Of a stretch of DNA of 64,000 nt, positions 45,854 to 54,616 are shown one piece after another. This DNA is from RPQJ01 sp963746325 (lineage in GTDB: Bacteria; Pseudomonadota; Gammaproteobacteria; Steroidobacterales; Steroidobacteraceae). Both the position numbers and the translations under genes were made by a program. The stretch spans positions 868,001-932,000 of the forward strand of contig CAVVBC010000005.1 of assembly GCA_963746325.1 (NCBI GenBank), read 5' to 3'. The first letter of the stretch is position 1. Every line of letters begins with the position of its first letter. Below the pieces are notes generated by a model that was not told the origin of the DNA, did no database searches, and worked only from the letters and a program-made list of their open reading frames with translations.

Positions 45854-47778
45854 CGTACGTCGCCGCAGCGTTCGACGTGATCGTGGTCGGTGGCGGCCAT
45901 GCCGGTACCGAAGCCGCGCTCGCCGCGGCGCGGCGCGGTGCGCGCACGTTGCTCGTCACGCAAAGTATCGAAGCGCTCGGCCAGATGAGTTGCAACCCGG
46001 CCATCGGCGGCATCGGCAAGGGTCACCTGGTGCGCGAAATCGACGCGCTCGGCGGTGCCATGGCTCGCGCCATCGACCAGGCCGGCATCCAGTTCCGTAC
46101 GCTGAACGCGAGCAAAGGTCCGGCGGTGCGCGCCACCCGCGCGCAGGCTGATCGCACGCTCTATCGCAAGGCGATCCGTGCCATCGTCGAGAACCAGCCG
46201 CACCTGTCGTTGTTCCAGGCCGAGGTCGCCGATTTGGCGCTAGAGCACGGTCGCGTGGCCGGCATCGTCACCGCGGTCGGCCTCGAGTTCGCGGCGCGTG
46301 CCGTCGTGCTCACGGTGGGCACGTTCCTCGGCGGCAAGATCCATGTCGGGCTCGAGCAGTCGCCGGGTGGTCGCGCCGGCGATCCGCCCTCGAATCGTCT
46401 CGCCGAACGGTTACGGGCGCTGCCGTTGCGCGTCGGACGCCTCAAGACCGGCACGCCCCCGCGCATCGACGGTCGCTCGATCGACTACACCGGTCTGCTG
46501 GTGCAGGCCGGCGATGAGCCGATGCCGGTGTTCTCGTTCCTGGGTCGCCGGTCTGAGCACCCGCGACAGGTGTGTTGCCATATCACGGCCACCAACGCGC
46601 AGACGCACGAGCTGATCCGCGCCGGCACGGACCGCTCGCCGATGTTCACGGGCGTGATCGAAGGGGTGGGCCCGCGCTACTGCCCGTCGGTGGAAGACAA
46701 GGTCGTGCGCTTTGCCGACAAGGCTTCGCACCAGGTCTTCATCGAGCCCGAGGGCCTCGACACGCACGAGATCTACCCGAACGGCATCTCGACCAGCCTG
46801 CCGTTCGACGTGCAGCAGGCCTTCGTCCGCAGCATCAAGGGCTTTGAACGCGCGCACATCACGCGGCCCGGCTACGCGATCGAGTACGACTTCTTCGACC
46901 CTCGCGACCTGCACCCGACGCTCGAGACCAAGCACATCCCCGGTTTGTATTTCGCCGGACAGATCAACGGCACCACGGGGTATGAAGAGGCCGCGGCGCA
47001 GGGTCTGCTCGCAGGCATCAATGCGAGCCTGCAGGTGCAGGAACGCGAGCCCTGGTGGCCGACGCGCGGCGATGCCTACATCGGCGTCATGGTCGACGAC
47101 CTGATCACGCGCGGAGCGCCCGAGCCCTACCGCATGTTCACGAGCCGCGCGGAATACCGCCTGACGCTGCGCGAGGACAACGCCGACCTGCGCCTCACTC
47201 CGGCCGGGCGCGAGCTGGGGCTGGTCGACGACGAACGCTGGGACCTGTTCGAGCGCAAGCGCGCGGCGGTCGACCTCGAGCTGGCACGGCTCAACGACGC
47301 CTGGGTGCGTCCCGGCACGCCGCCAGCGACAGCGCTCGAGGCCGTGACCGGCGTAGCGCTGACACGCGAGCAGCGCGGCTTCGAGCTGCTGCGACGGCCC
47401 GAGGTTCCTTACGCCGCGCTCGATGCCGCGCTCGGCGGCGGCACGGACGACTGGCGCGACGACGAGCGCCTCGCGGTGCAGGTGCCCCTGCAGGTGGACG
47501 TGCAGGCCAAGTACATGGGGTACATCGATCGCCAGCACGACGAGATCGAGCGGCAGCGGCGCAGCGAGGACACCGTGCTGCCGGAGTCGCTCGACTACGC
47601 CCAGGTGCGGGGCCTCTCGCACGAAGTGCGGCAGAAACTGGCGCAGCAGCGGCCGACCACGCTCGGCCAGGCTGCGCGCATTCCCGGGCTCACGCCTGCG
47701 GCGATCTCGATCCTGCTGATCCACCTGAAACGCCGGCACGAGTCGGCCGCACCGACACGGGCGGGCGGCACCGGGTAA
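45850..47778 (+). CDS. mnmG: tRNA uridine-5-carboxymethylaminomethyl modification enzyme MnmG
   Basis: The 642-residue protein has the FAD-binding GGGHAGTEAALAAARRGA start, the CNPAIGGIGKGHLV motif, YCPSVEDKV and the C-terminal helical domain (RLTPAGRELGLV; EVRQKLAQQRPTTLGQA). It pairs with MnmE in wobble-uridine modification. In most gammaproteobacteria rsmG, parA and parB follow mnmG; here an OppA-type lipoprotein gene follows instead. Confidence 0.98.
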   Translation: MTYVAAAFDVIVVGGGHAGTEAALAAARRGARTLLVTQSIEALGQMSCNPAIGGIGKGHLVREIDALGGAMARAIDQAGIQFRTLNASKGPAVRATRAQADRTLYRKAIRAIVENQPHLSLFQAEVADLALEHGRVAGIVTAVGLEFAARAVVLTVGTFLGGKIHVGLEQSPGGRAGDPPSNRLAERLRALPLRVGRLKTGTPPRIDGRSIDYTGLLVQAGDEPMPVFSFLGRRSEHPRQVCCHITATNAQTHELIRAGTDRSPMFTGVIEGVGPRYCPSVEDKVVRFADKASHQVFIEPEGLDTHEIYPNGISTSLPFDVQQAFVRSIKGFERAHITRPGYAIEYDFFDPRDLHPTLETKHIPGLYFAGQINGTTGYEEAAAQGLLAGINASLQVQEREPWWPTRGDAYIGVMVDDLITRGAPEPYRMFTSRAEYRLTLREDNADLRLTPAGRELGLVDDERWDLFERKRAAVDLELARLNDAWVRPGTPPATALEAVTGVALTREQRGFELLRRPEVPYAALDAALGGGTDDWRDDERLAVQVPLQVDVQAKYMGYIDRQHDEIERQRRSEDTVLPESLDYAQVRGLSHEVRQKLAQQRPTTLGQAARIPGLTPAAISILLIHLKRRHESAAPTRAGGTG

Positions 47779-47811
47779 GATCGCGCGCTGTTGCGCACGA
47801 GGTCTTTCCGC

Positions 47812-49512
47812 ATGCTGCTGCCGTCGTCGCCCCGCTCCAACGAGCGGTCGTTCCCCACGCATCGTCCGTGGCTTGCCGGCCTTTGCGTCGCGCTGCTTGC
47901 GCTCGCCGGCTGCGGCAAGGGCAGCGACGAGCGCGCAGCCGCCGGCAGCGCGGACCAGGCCGGCAGCCAGTTGCCGTCCGACTTCGACCCGAAAGTCCTG
48001 CGGCGTGGCAACGGTCCCGAGCCCGACACGCTCGATCCGCAGGTCGCACGCACCGAAGGCGCTTTCCACATCCTGCGCGACGTATTCGAAGGCCTCACGG
48101 CGGTCGGCAGCGACGGCGCGCCGGTACCGGCGGCCGCTGTCTCGTGGACCGTGGCGCCCGACGGCCTGGAGTATCGGTTCACGCTGCGCGAGGGTTTGCG
48201 CTGGTCGAATGGCGACGTGCTCACCGCCACCGATTTCGTGCGCGGCATGCGCCGGCTGGTCGAGCCTGGAACTGCGTCGCCGTACGCGCAGATGCTCGAT
48301 CCGGTAGTCAATGCGGCAGCGATCACGCGTGGCGAGAAGAAGCCCGAGGAACTCGGCGTGAGCGCACCCGACGATCGCACCGTCGTGATCCAGCTCGCGA
48401 CTCCGGCGCCCTACCTGCTGGGACTGCTGTCGCAACCGGGGGCCTTCCCGGTGCACGGCCCGTCGCTCGCGGCCAACGGCGCGGAATATGCGCGACCGGG
48501 CAAACTCGTTTCGAACGGCGCTTTCGTGCTGGACGACTGGGTGCTCGGTTCGCACGTCGTCCTGCGCCGCAACCCGCACTACTGGAACGACGCGGCCACC
48601 CGGCTCGACGCGGTCCATTTCGTGCACATCGCCGACGCCGGCACCGAGCTGCGCCAGTACCGCGCCGGCCAGCTCGATTACACCTACGTCGTCCCGGCGC
48701 CGCAGTTCCAGTGGATCAAGCAGAACCTGCCCGACGAATTGCACGTCGCACCGCAGCTCAGCGTCTATTACTACGGTTTCAACCTGTCGCGCCCGCCATT
48801 CAAGGACAACCCCAGACTCCGTCGCGCCCTGTCGCTGGCGATCGATCGCGACAAGCTGACCACGGCGGTGACCGGTGTGGGCGAGGCGCCCGCCTATGGC
48901 TGGATTCCGCACGGGGTCTGGAACTACACGCCGCAGCAGTTTGACTACGCGAGCAAGCCCTACGCCGAAAGGGTCGCGGAGGCCCGCCGCCTGTATGCGG
49001 AAGCGGGGTATTCGGCGGACAAGCCGTTGCAGCTCGAGCTGCGCTACAACTCGGGCGACCAGCACAACCGGCTTGCGGTCGCGGTTGCGGCCATGTGGAA
49101 GGAGGCGCTGGGCGTCGAGACGACGCTCTACGCCGAGGAGTTCCGCGCGCTGCTGCAGAGCATCCAGGCGCGCGAGGACACGCAGGTCTTCCGCTCCAGC
49201 TGGGTCGGCGATTTCAACGATGCCTACACTTTCGCGCAGCTGCTCGAGTCGCGCTTCGGCCTGAACCTGACCGGCTATTCCAACCCCCGCTACGACAGCC
49301 TGCTGGCCGCTGCGGTACGCCAGGCCGACCCTGCGTTACGGCGGGCTGCCCTCGAGGAGGCGGAGCGGGTGATGCTGGCGGACCACCCCGTCCTGCCGCT
49401 CTACTTTTACGTCAACAAGCACCTGATCAAGCCGTGGGTGCAGGGGTGGAGCGACAACGTCATGAACGTCGTCTACAGCAAGGACCTCTACCTGGCGCCG
49501 CCGGCCACCTGA
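47812..49512 (+). CDS. OppA-type oligopeptide-binding lipoprotein
   Basis: The ATG at 47812 follows GAGG and yields a lipobox (LALAGC, C34) with a slightly long N-region. The SBP_bac_5 fold is clear: RGNGPEPDTLDPQ start, LREGLRWSNGDVLTATDFVRGMRR, YYYGFNLSRPPFKDNPRLRRALSLAIDR, and VLPLYFYVNKHLIKPWV near the end. It resembles OppA and MppA of E. coli, the latter binding murein tripeptide. No permease or ATPase genes are adjacent, so it must use components encoded elsewhere. The length (566 aa) is normal. Confidence 0.9.
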   Translation: MLLPSSPRSNERSFPTHRPWLAGLCVALLALAGCGKGSDERAAAGSADQAGSQLPSDFDPKVLRRGNGPEPDTLDPQVARTEGAFHILRDVFEGLTAVGSDGAPVPAAAVSWTVAPDGLEYRFTLREGLRWSNGDVLTATDFVRGMRRLVEPGTASPYAQMLDPVVNAAAITRGEKKPEELGVSAPDDRTVVIQLATPAPYLLGLLSQPGAFPVHGPSLAANGAEYARPGKLVSNGAFVLDDWVLGSHVVLRRNPHYWNDAATRLDAVHFVHIADAGTELRQYRAGQLDYTYVVPAPQFQWIKQNLPDELHVAPQLSVYYYGFNLSRPPFKDNPRLRRALSLAIDRDKLTTAVTGVGEAPAYGWIPHGVWNYTPQQFDYASKPYAERVAEARRLYAEAGYSADKPLQLELRYNSGDQHNRLAVAVAAMWKEALGVETTLYAEEFRALLQSIQAREDTQVFRSSWVGDFNDAYTFAQLLESRFGLNLTGYSNPRYDSLLAAAVRQADPALRRAALEEAERVMLADHPVLPLYFYVNKHLIKPWVQGWSDNVMNVVYSKDLYLAPPAT

Positions 49513-49609
49513 GGGTTGCGTCACAGATCATGCGCGCGGGGACCGGGGAAGGTTGAGGCGGCGTGCGCCGCTTGCGACGATCCATCATTGAGAAAAAGAT
49601 GGAACGCCC

Positions 49610-49900
49610 ATGACCTGGTTCGTCGTCTTCGCCCTTTCTGTTTTCGCTGTCTGGTACTGGCGGCAGTACTCCGTGCAGCAGCGCGACCTGGAGAGTGCGG
49701 CCTCGCCGCAGCGCATGAGCGAGCGCTTCATCGGGCAGGTCGTGATCGTGCCGAAGGGCATAGCCAATGGCGCGGGCCTGGTCCAGATCGGTCTACAGAA
49801 ATGGGCGCTGCGCGGCCCCGACGTGCCCGCCGGCGGCTCCGTCCGCATCACGGGCGTCGACGGCCGGGTGCTGATCGTCGATCGCATGCCGAGCCGCTGA
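49610..49900 (+). CDS. Small NfeD-like membrane protein
   Basis: The 96-residue protein has one N-terminal membrane segment (about residues 2-17) and a beta-rich domain with VPAGGSVRITGVDGRVLIVD, the OB-fold pattern of NfeD C-terminal domains. No partner stomatin-like gene is adjacent. Function is unknown; NfeD domains often associate with membrane quality-control proteins. Confidence 0.65.
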   Translation: MTWFVVFALSVFAVWYWRQYSVQQRDLESAASPQRMSERFIGQVVIVPKGIANGAGLVQIGLQKWALRGPDVPAGGSVRITGVDGRVLIVDRMPSR

Positions 49901-49914
49901 AGCGTTTCCAGCTA

Positions 49915-49970
49915 TCAATAAATACTGGTTAGCCGGCCTTCAATAAATGACTTCAAGGTCGGTTCAATAA
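49915..49970. repeat. Three TCAATAA direct repeats, 24-25 bp apart
   Basis: TCAATAAAT (49915-49923), TTCAATAAAT (49939-49948) and TTCAATAA (49963-49970) recur at 25 and 24 bp intervals in an AT-rich gap between convergent genes. The intervals are close to two helical turns plus a few bases, iteron-like. No hairpin terminator is evident. Confidence 0.4.
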
Positions 49971-49998
49971 CATTAAGTTGACAGTATGCTGCGCCTGG

Positions 49999-50736
49999 TC
50001 AGGGCAGCTGCAACTCGAATTGCGCGCTGACGTTGGCGCGGAAATTCATCTCGGCTGACTGGTATGACTTTTCTGCAGCGTCGGCCATCGGCGGCGCCGA
50101 GGCCACCATGGCGCGCTCCGCATACATCGGCATCGGCGGCGAGCCATTGTTCGCGCTCAGGCTTTGCACCGGGCCGAGTTTGACGCCGGCCGCCCGTGCC
50201 AGCGTGTCGGCATTGAGGCGCGCGTCCTGCACCGCTTTCGTCAATGCCTCGCGTTCCAGTTCCTCGCGCCGGGACGAGTCCAGCCGCGCCCCGCCCACCT
50301 GGTTGGCACCCGCCGAGACCGCCCGCTCGAGCAGGCTGCCGAGCCGGTCGAGGTCGTGCAGCTGGACGTCGAGCTGCCGGTTTACGAGGTACCCGAGCAG
50401 CACCTGCTGCTGTGCCTTCTCGTCCCAGCGGTAATCCGGCTGCACCTGCAGGCGGGTCGAGTCGACGTGCTTGGGGTCGATCTTGAGTTCGCGGGTCAGG
50501 GCCAGCAGGCGCTCGACCGCCGCGTTGACCTCGCCCCGGGCCGCTTCCAGGGTGGGCTTGCGTGCCTCGACGCCGATGGTCACGTAGGCCATGTCGGGCT
50601 GGGCCTTGACCTCGCCGCTGCCCGAGACGCTCACCAGTCGCTGCGGGGCATCCGCGGCTGTGGCCGTCCCGACGCAAAGAAACAGTGTTGCCGCAACCAG
50701 GGCCAGCGCGCTGAGTGGGCGTGACTTGTGGGTCAT
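49999..50736 (-). CDS. SIMPL domain (DUF541) periplasmic protein
   Basis: The 245-residue protein has a signal peptide (ALALVAATLFLCVGTATA) and the DUF541/SIMPL pattern: RLVSVSGSGEVKAQPDMAYVTIGVE at the start, LQVQPDYRWDEKAQ, and SGARL-type repeats toward the end. Such proteins have been linked to oxidative stress defence and to oligomeric periplasmic rings; the biochemical role is unknown. It is divergent from the cytochrome gene. Confidence 0.88.
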   Translation of the reverse strand: MTHKSRPLSALALVAATLFLCVGTATAADAPQRLVSVSGSGEVKAQPDMAYVTIGVEARKPTLEAARGEVNAAVERLLALTRELKIDPKHVDSTRLQVQPDYRWDEKAQQQVLLGYLVNRQLDVQLHDLDRLGSLLERAVSAGANQVGGARLDSSRREELEREALTKAVQDARLNADTLARAAGVKLGPVQSLSANNGSPPMPMYAERAMVASAPPMADAAEKSYQSAEMNFRANVSAQFELQLP

Positions 50737-50901
50737 GGAAAGAATCCTCTTGCCGCGTAGGACACGAAGTCTAAGCCACCGACGGCCCCGGCCGGGGGGC
50801 TCTCCATTCGACTCGCCATACCATTTTTATTAACATGCCCGACCCTTCGGCCGCCCCGGGCAGCCCAAGCCAAAACGAAGATGATTCCGCAGGAGTGGTA
50901 C

Positions 50902-51528
50902 ATGACCCCGAGATCGGCCTGGCTCGCCCTGAGCCTGACCATTGCGCTGCTCGCCCCGGCGCTGGCGCCGGCAGCCGATGCCGCGCGCGGCGCCAAGCTG
51001 GCCTATACGTGCCACGGCTGCCACGGCATCCCGAACTACAAGAACGCCTATCCGATCTACAACGTGCCGAAGCTCGGTGGCCAGCACGCCGCGTACATGG
51101 TCGCCGCGCTCAAGGAATACAAGGCGCAGGACCGGTCGCATCCCACGATGTATGCGCAGGCGGCCAACCTTTCCGACACGGACATGGCCGATATCGCAGC
51201 CTATCTGTCGGGTACCGAGTTGAAGCCCACGGGCCGCGCCGTCGGCACGGCGCCCAAGGCCAGCCAGACCTGCGTCGCCTGCCATGGCAACGACGGCGTC
51301 GGCATCCTGCCGGAATACCCCAACCTTGCCGGCCAGCACGAGGACTACCTCCTGAACGCCCTGCGCAACTACAAGAGCGGCGTGCGCAAGAACGCGATCA
51401 TGGCCGGCATGGCCGCGGCGCTGACGGAACAGGACATCAAGGAGCTGGCGAAGTACTACTCCTCGCAGCGTCCCGGCCTCTGCGCCACCGACGAAATCCG
51501 CAAGGCGGGCAAGTGCAAGGGACGGTGA
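50902..51528 (+). CDS. Dihaem cytochrome c (c4-like)
   Basis: The ATG at 50902 has AGGAG 8 bases upstream and gives a signal peptide (LTIALLAPALAPAADA). Two haem-binding motifs, CHGCH and CVACH, start the two halves, each followed by a GGQH/AGQH and Tyr-rich helix with a distal Met candidate (PTMYAQ; AIMAGMAA). This is the two-domain layout of cytochromes c4 (about 200 residues), periplasmic electron carriers to terminal oxidases. The C-terminal Cys pair (CATDEIRKAGKC) is additional. A strong terminator follows. Confidence 0.88.
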   Translation: MTPRSAWLALSLTIALLAPALAPAADAARGAKLAYTCHGCHGIPNYKNAYPIYNVPKLGGQHAAYMVAALKEYKAQDRSHPTMYAQAANLSDTDMADIAAYLSGTELKPTGRAVGTAPKASQTCVACHGNDGVGILPEYPNLAGQHEDYLLNALRNYKSGVRKNAIMAGMAAALTEQDIKELAKYYSSQRPGLCATDEIRKAGKCKGR

Positions 51529-51562
51529 CATTGCGGTGATTCCTGCGGCATGAGCTCATGCG

Positions 51563-51595
51563 AAGAAGGCCGGGACCCCCCGGCCTTCTTGTTTT
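51563..51595 (+). terminator. Rho-independent terminator after the cytochrome c gene
   Basis: A 12-bp perfect stem (AAGAAGGCCGGG, loop ACCC, CCCGGCCTTCTT) is followed by GTTTT. It is the strongest intrinsic terminator in the window and ends the cytochrome transcript before the metallo-hydrolase gene. Confidence 0.9.
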
Positions 51596-51646
51596 CGGGG
51601 CCCTGGACCCGCACGCTTCGAATCCCCCCCGGTGACCCCGCAGTGA

Positions 51647-52631
51647 ATGATGACGACAACTGTCACCCAGCCCGCCCAGACACCAGCGCGCGTTGCCCAG
51701 CCGCTGGGCGACGGCCTGTACCTGATAGACACGGATTACGTGCGGCCGGGACTGGCCGCCAGCCACCTGATCGTCGATCACGGGCGCGCGGCCTTCGTCG
51801 ACACGGGCCCCGGGCCCGCCGCACCCAAGCTGCTTGCGGCACTGGATGAGGTCGGCATCGACCGCGCCGACGTCGACTACCTGTTCCTGACGCACGTGCA
51901 CCTGGACCACGCCGGCGGGGCCGGCCAGATGATGCGTGCGCTGCCTAACGCCAAGGCGGTGCTGCATCCGCGGGGGGCACCGCACCTGGTGGATCCGTCC
52001 AAGCTGATTGCGGGCACGATCGCGGTGTACGGCGAGGCGAACTACGTGCACCTGTATGGCGAGCTGCTGCCGATCCCGGCCGAGCGTGTGCTGCTGATGA
52101 CTGATGGGCTGCGGCTGCAACTCGGCCGGCGCACCTTCGAGTTCATCGATGCGCCCGGGCACGCCAAACATCATCACTGCCCGATCGATCTCGATCATCG
52201 CGACGTGTACGCGGGCGACAACTTCGGCATCTGCTACCGCGAGTTCGACACCGCGGCGGGCCCGTTCATGCTGCCGACCACCACGCCGGTGCACTTCGAA
52301 CCCGACGCGCTGCACCGGACGATCGACCGCCTGCTGTCGTACCGGCCGCGGCGGATCGTGCAGACGCACTTCGGCCCGGTCACCGACATCGAACGGCTCG
52401 CCCGCGACCTGCACGCGGACCTCGAGGCCGCTGGTGGACATGGCGCAGCGCCATGCGGCGGCGGCCGAGCGGGCGCAGCGGATCCGCAGCGAGATGTTCG
52501 CCTACTTCAGCGACCGACTGGATGCACACGGCTACCAGGGCGACCTGGCCCGGAGGCACGAGTTCATCGACGAGGACGTCAATCTCAATACCCAGGGCCT
52601 CGAAGTCTGGCTATCCCGGAGCGCTGCGTGA
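51647..52631 (+). CDS. Metallo-beta-lactamase-fold hydrolase, frameshifted near 52430
   Basis: The MBL signature HVHLDH (H83, H85, D87, H88) and GHAKHHHC, AGDNFGI and VQTHFGPV motifs mark a glyoxalase-II-like hydrolase of about 327 residues. The frame breaks after DLEA at 52427-52430; the genuine C-terminus (ALVDMAQRHAAAAERA, then RIRSEMFAYFSDRL) continues one frame later to TGA at 52629-52631. Without correction the frame would run into the next gene and mimic a fusion. The substrate is unknown. An ATG at 51650 is an equally possible start. Confidence 0.83.
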
Positions 52632-53629
52632 ACATGCCGAACACTTTCCGTGCCTACCGGGTCCATCGCACCGACGGCAAGATTGCCGCCCGCTTCGATG
52701 ACGTGACGCTGGACGACCTCACGGCCGGCGACGTCGTGGTGCGCGTGACGTACTCCGACATCAACTACAAGGACGCGCTGGCCGCGACCGGCACGGCACC
52801 GATCCTGCGCAAGTACCCGCTGGCTGGCGGCATCGACCTGGCCGGCGAGGTCGTAACCTCCGCCGACCCGCGCTACACGCCGGGCCAGCAAGTGCTGGTG
52901 ACGGGCTGCGGCCTCAGCGAAACGCAGGACGGCGGTTACGCCGAGTACGCGCGCCTGCAGGGCGACTGGGTCATACCGCTACCCGCAGGCCTGACGGACG
53001 CGGACGCGATGAAGCTCGGCACCGCGGGCTTCACCGCGGCGCTCGCGATCCACCGCATGGAGCAGAACGGACAGGCGCCGGCCAAGGGCCCGGTCGTCGT
53101 GACCGGCGCCACGGGCGGTGTCGGCAGTCTCGCCATCAACATGCTGGCCGGGCGCGGGTACGAGGTGGTCGCTGTCAGCGGCAAGCCGGACGCCGACGAT
53201 TACCTGCGCGAGATCGGCGCGGCGAAGATCCTGCGCCGGCAGGACATCAACTGCGGCGCCAAGCCACTCGAAGCCGTGCAGTGGGCAGGCGCCGTCGACA
53301 ACGTCGGTGGCGACATGCTCACCTGGCTGACGCGCACCGTCGATTTCTGGGGCAACATCGCCAGCATCGGCCTTGCCGGCAGCCACGAACTGCACACCAC
53401 GGTGATGCCGTTCATCCTGCGGGGCGTGAACCTGCTCGGCATCAACTCCGTGGCCACGCCGCGCGAGCTGCGGCTCCAGGTCTGGCAACGCATCGCCACC
53501 GACCTGCGGCCGCACAAGCTCGACCGCATCGCCGGTCGCACGGTGAACTTCGACGAGTTGCCCGCGCAGTTCGACGACTACATCCAGGGCCGCGTCACCG
53601 GCCGCACCATCGTCAAGATTGCATCCTAG
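52628..53629 (+). CDS. AcuI/YhdH-type NADPH oxidoreductase (acryloyl-CoA reductase family)
   Basis: I favour the GTG at 52628, which overlaps the preceding stop as GTGA and has GGAG six bases upstream; the ATG at 52634 is the alternative. The 333-residue protein is an MDR-superfamily enzyme with YSDINYKDALAATG, GIDLAGEVVTS and the NADPH site VVTGATGGVGSLAINML. It lacks the structural zinc Cys cluster, as AcuI and YhdH do. These reduce acryloyl-CoA or related enoyl-CoAs. Its gene runs into cysD with a 9-bp gap. Confidence 0.9.
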   Translation: MNMPNTFRAYRVHRTDGKIAARFDDVTLDDLTAGDVVVRVTYSDINYKDALAATGTAPILRKYPLAGGIDLAGEVVTSADPRYTPGQQVLVTGCGLSETQDGGYAEYARLQGDWVIPLPAGLTDADAMKLGTAGFTAALAIHRMEQNGQAPAKGPVVVTGATGGVGSLAINMLAGRGYEVVAVSGKPDADDYLREIGAAKILRRQDINCGAKPLEAVQWAGAVDNVGGDMLTWLTRTVDFWGNIASIGLAGSHELHTTVMPFILRGVNLLGINSVATPRELRLQVWQRIATDLRPHKLDRIAGRTVNFDELPAQFDDYIQGRVTGRTIVKIAS

Positions 53630-53638
53630 AGCAGCAGC

Positions 53639-54616
53639 ATGAGTTCACCGACCTCGACCAAGCCGGGTACGGCGCTCGCCGCCGCCGCCGCCGCGGACAA
53701 GCCTCTCGTCACCCCCGCGCGGCTCACGCACCTGCAGCGACTCGAAGCCGAAAGCATCGAGATCATGCGCGAGGTGGTCGCCGAGTGCGAAAAGCCGGTG
53801 ATGCTGTATTCGATCGGCAAGGACAGCGCCGCGATGCTGCACGTGGCGCTGAAGGCGTTCTACCCGGCGGCGCCGCCGTTCCCGCTGCTGCACGTGGACA
53901 CCCTCTGGAAGTTCAAGGCGATGTACGAGCTGCGCGAGCAGATCACGCAGAAATACAACCTGCAGCTGATCGTGCACACCAATCCGGACGGCATTGCCCA
54001 GGGCATCAATCCATTCACCCACGGCTCCGCGATCCACACCGACGTCATGAAGACGCAGGGCCTGAAGCAGGCGCTCGACATGCACGGCTTCGACGCGGCC
54101 TTCGGCGGCGCGCGGCGCGACGAGGAAAAGAGCCGCGCCAAGGAGCGCGTGTTCTCGTTCCGGGCCGCGCAGCACCGCTGGGATCCGAAGAACCAGCGGC
54201 CCGAACTCTGGTCGCTCTACAACACGCGCAAGCACAAGGGCGAGAGCATCCGCGTGTTCCCGATGTCCAACTGGACTGAGCTCGACATCTGGCAGTACAT
54301 CTACCTCAACGACATCCCGATCGTGCCGTTGTACTTCGCCGCCGAGCGCCCCGTGGTCGAGCGCAACGGCACGCTGATCATGGTCGACGACGAGCGCATG
54401 CCGCTGCATGCGGGCGAGCAGCCGATGCTGAAGAAGGTGCGTTTCCGCACGCTCGGCTGCTATCCGCTGACCGGCGCCATCGAGAGCGAGGCCGACACGC
54501 TCACCGCCATCATCCAGGAAATGCTGCTCACGACCACGTCCGAGCGGCAGGGCCGCATGATCGACCACGACCAGTCGGCCTCGATGGAGAAGAAGAAGCA
54601 GGAGGGGTACTTCTAA
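53639..54616 (+). CDS. cysD: Sulfate adenylyltransferase subunit 2
   Basis: The 325-residue protein has the PP-loop motif YSIGKDSAAMLH, the family core AFGGARRDEEKSRAKERVFSFR and the C-terminal KKKQEGYF. With CysN it makes adenosine phosphosulfate from sulfate and ATP. The first about 25 residues are an Ala-rich extension. It is coupled to cysNC by a one-base stop/start overlap (TAATG). Confidence 0.97.
   Translation: MSSPTSTKPGTALAAAAAADKPLVTPARLTHLQRLEAESIEIMREVVAECEKPVMLYSIGKDSAAMLHVALKAFYPAAPPFPLLHVDTLWKFKAMYELREQITQKYNLQLIVHTNPDGIAQGINPFTHGSAIHTDVMKTQGLKQALDMHGFDAAFGGARRDEEKSRAKERVFSFRAAQHRWDPKNQRPELWSLYNTRKHKGESIRVFPMSNWTELDIWQYIYLNDIPIVPLYFAAERPVVERNGTLIMVDDERMPLHAGEQPMLKKVRFRTLGCYPLTGAIESEADTLTAIIQEMLLTTTSERQGRMIDHDQSASMEKKKQEGYF

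Noticed and set aside
51647..53629. A continuous frame joining a metallo-hydrolase to an AcuI-type reductase
   Set aside because: The middle part (52431-52627) is low-quality protein, while the genuine hydrolase C-terminus continues in another frame to its own stop, just where the reductase start lies. It is a frameshift artefact, not a fusion.
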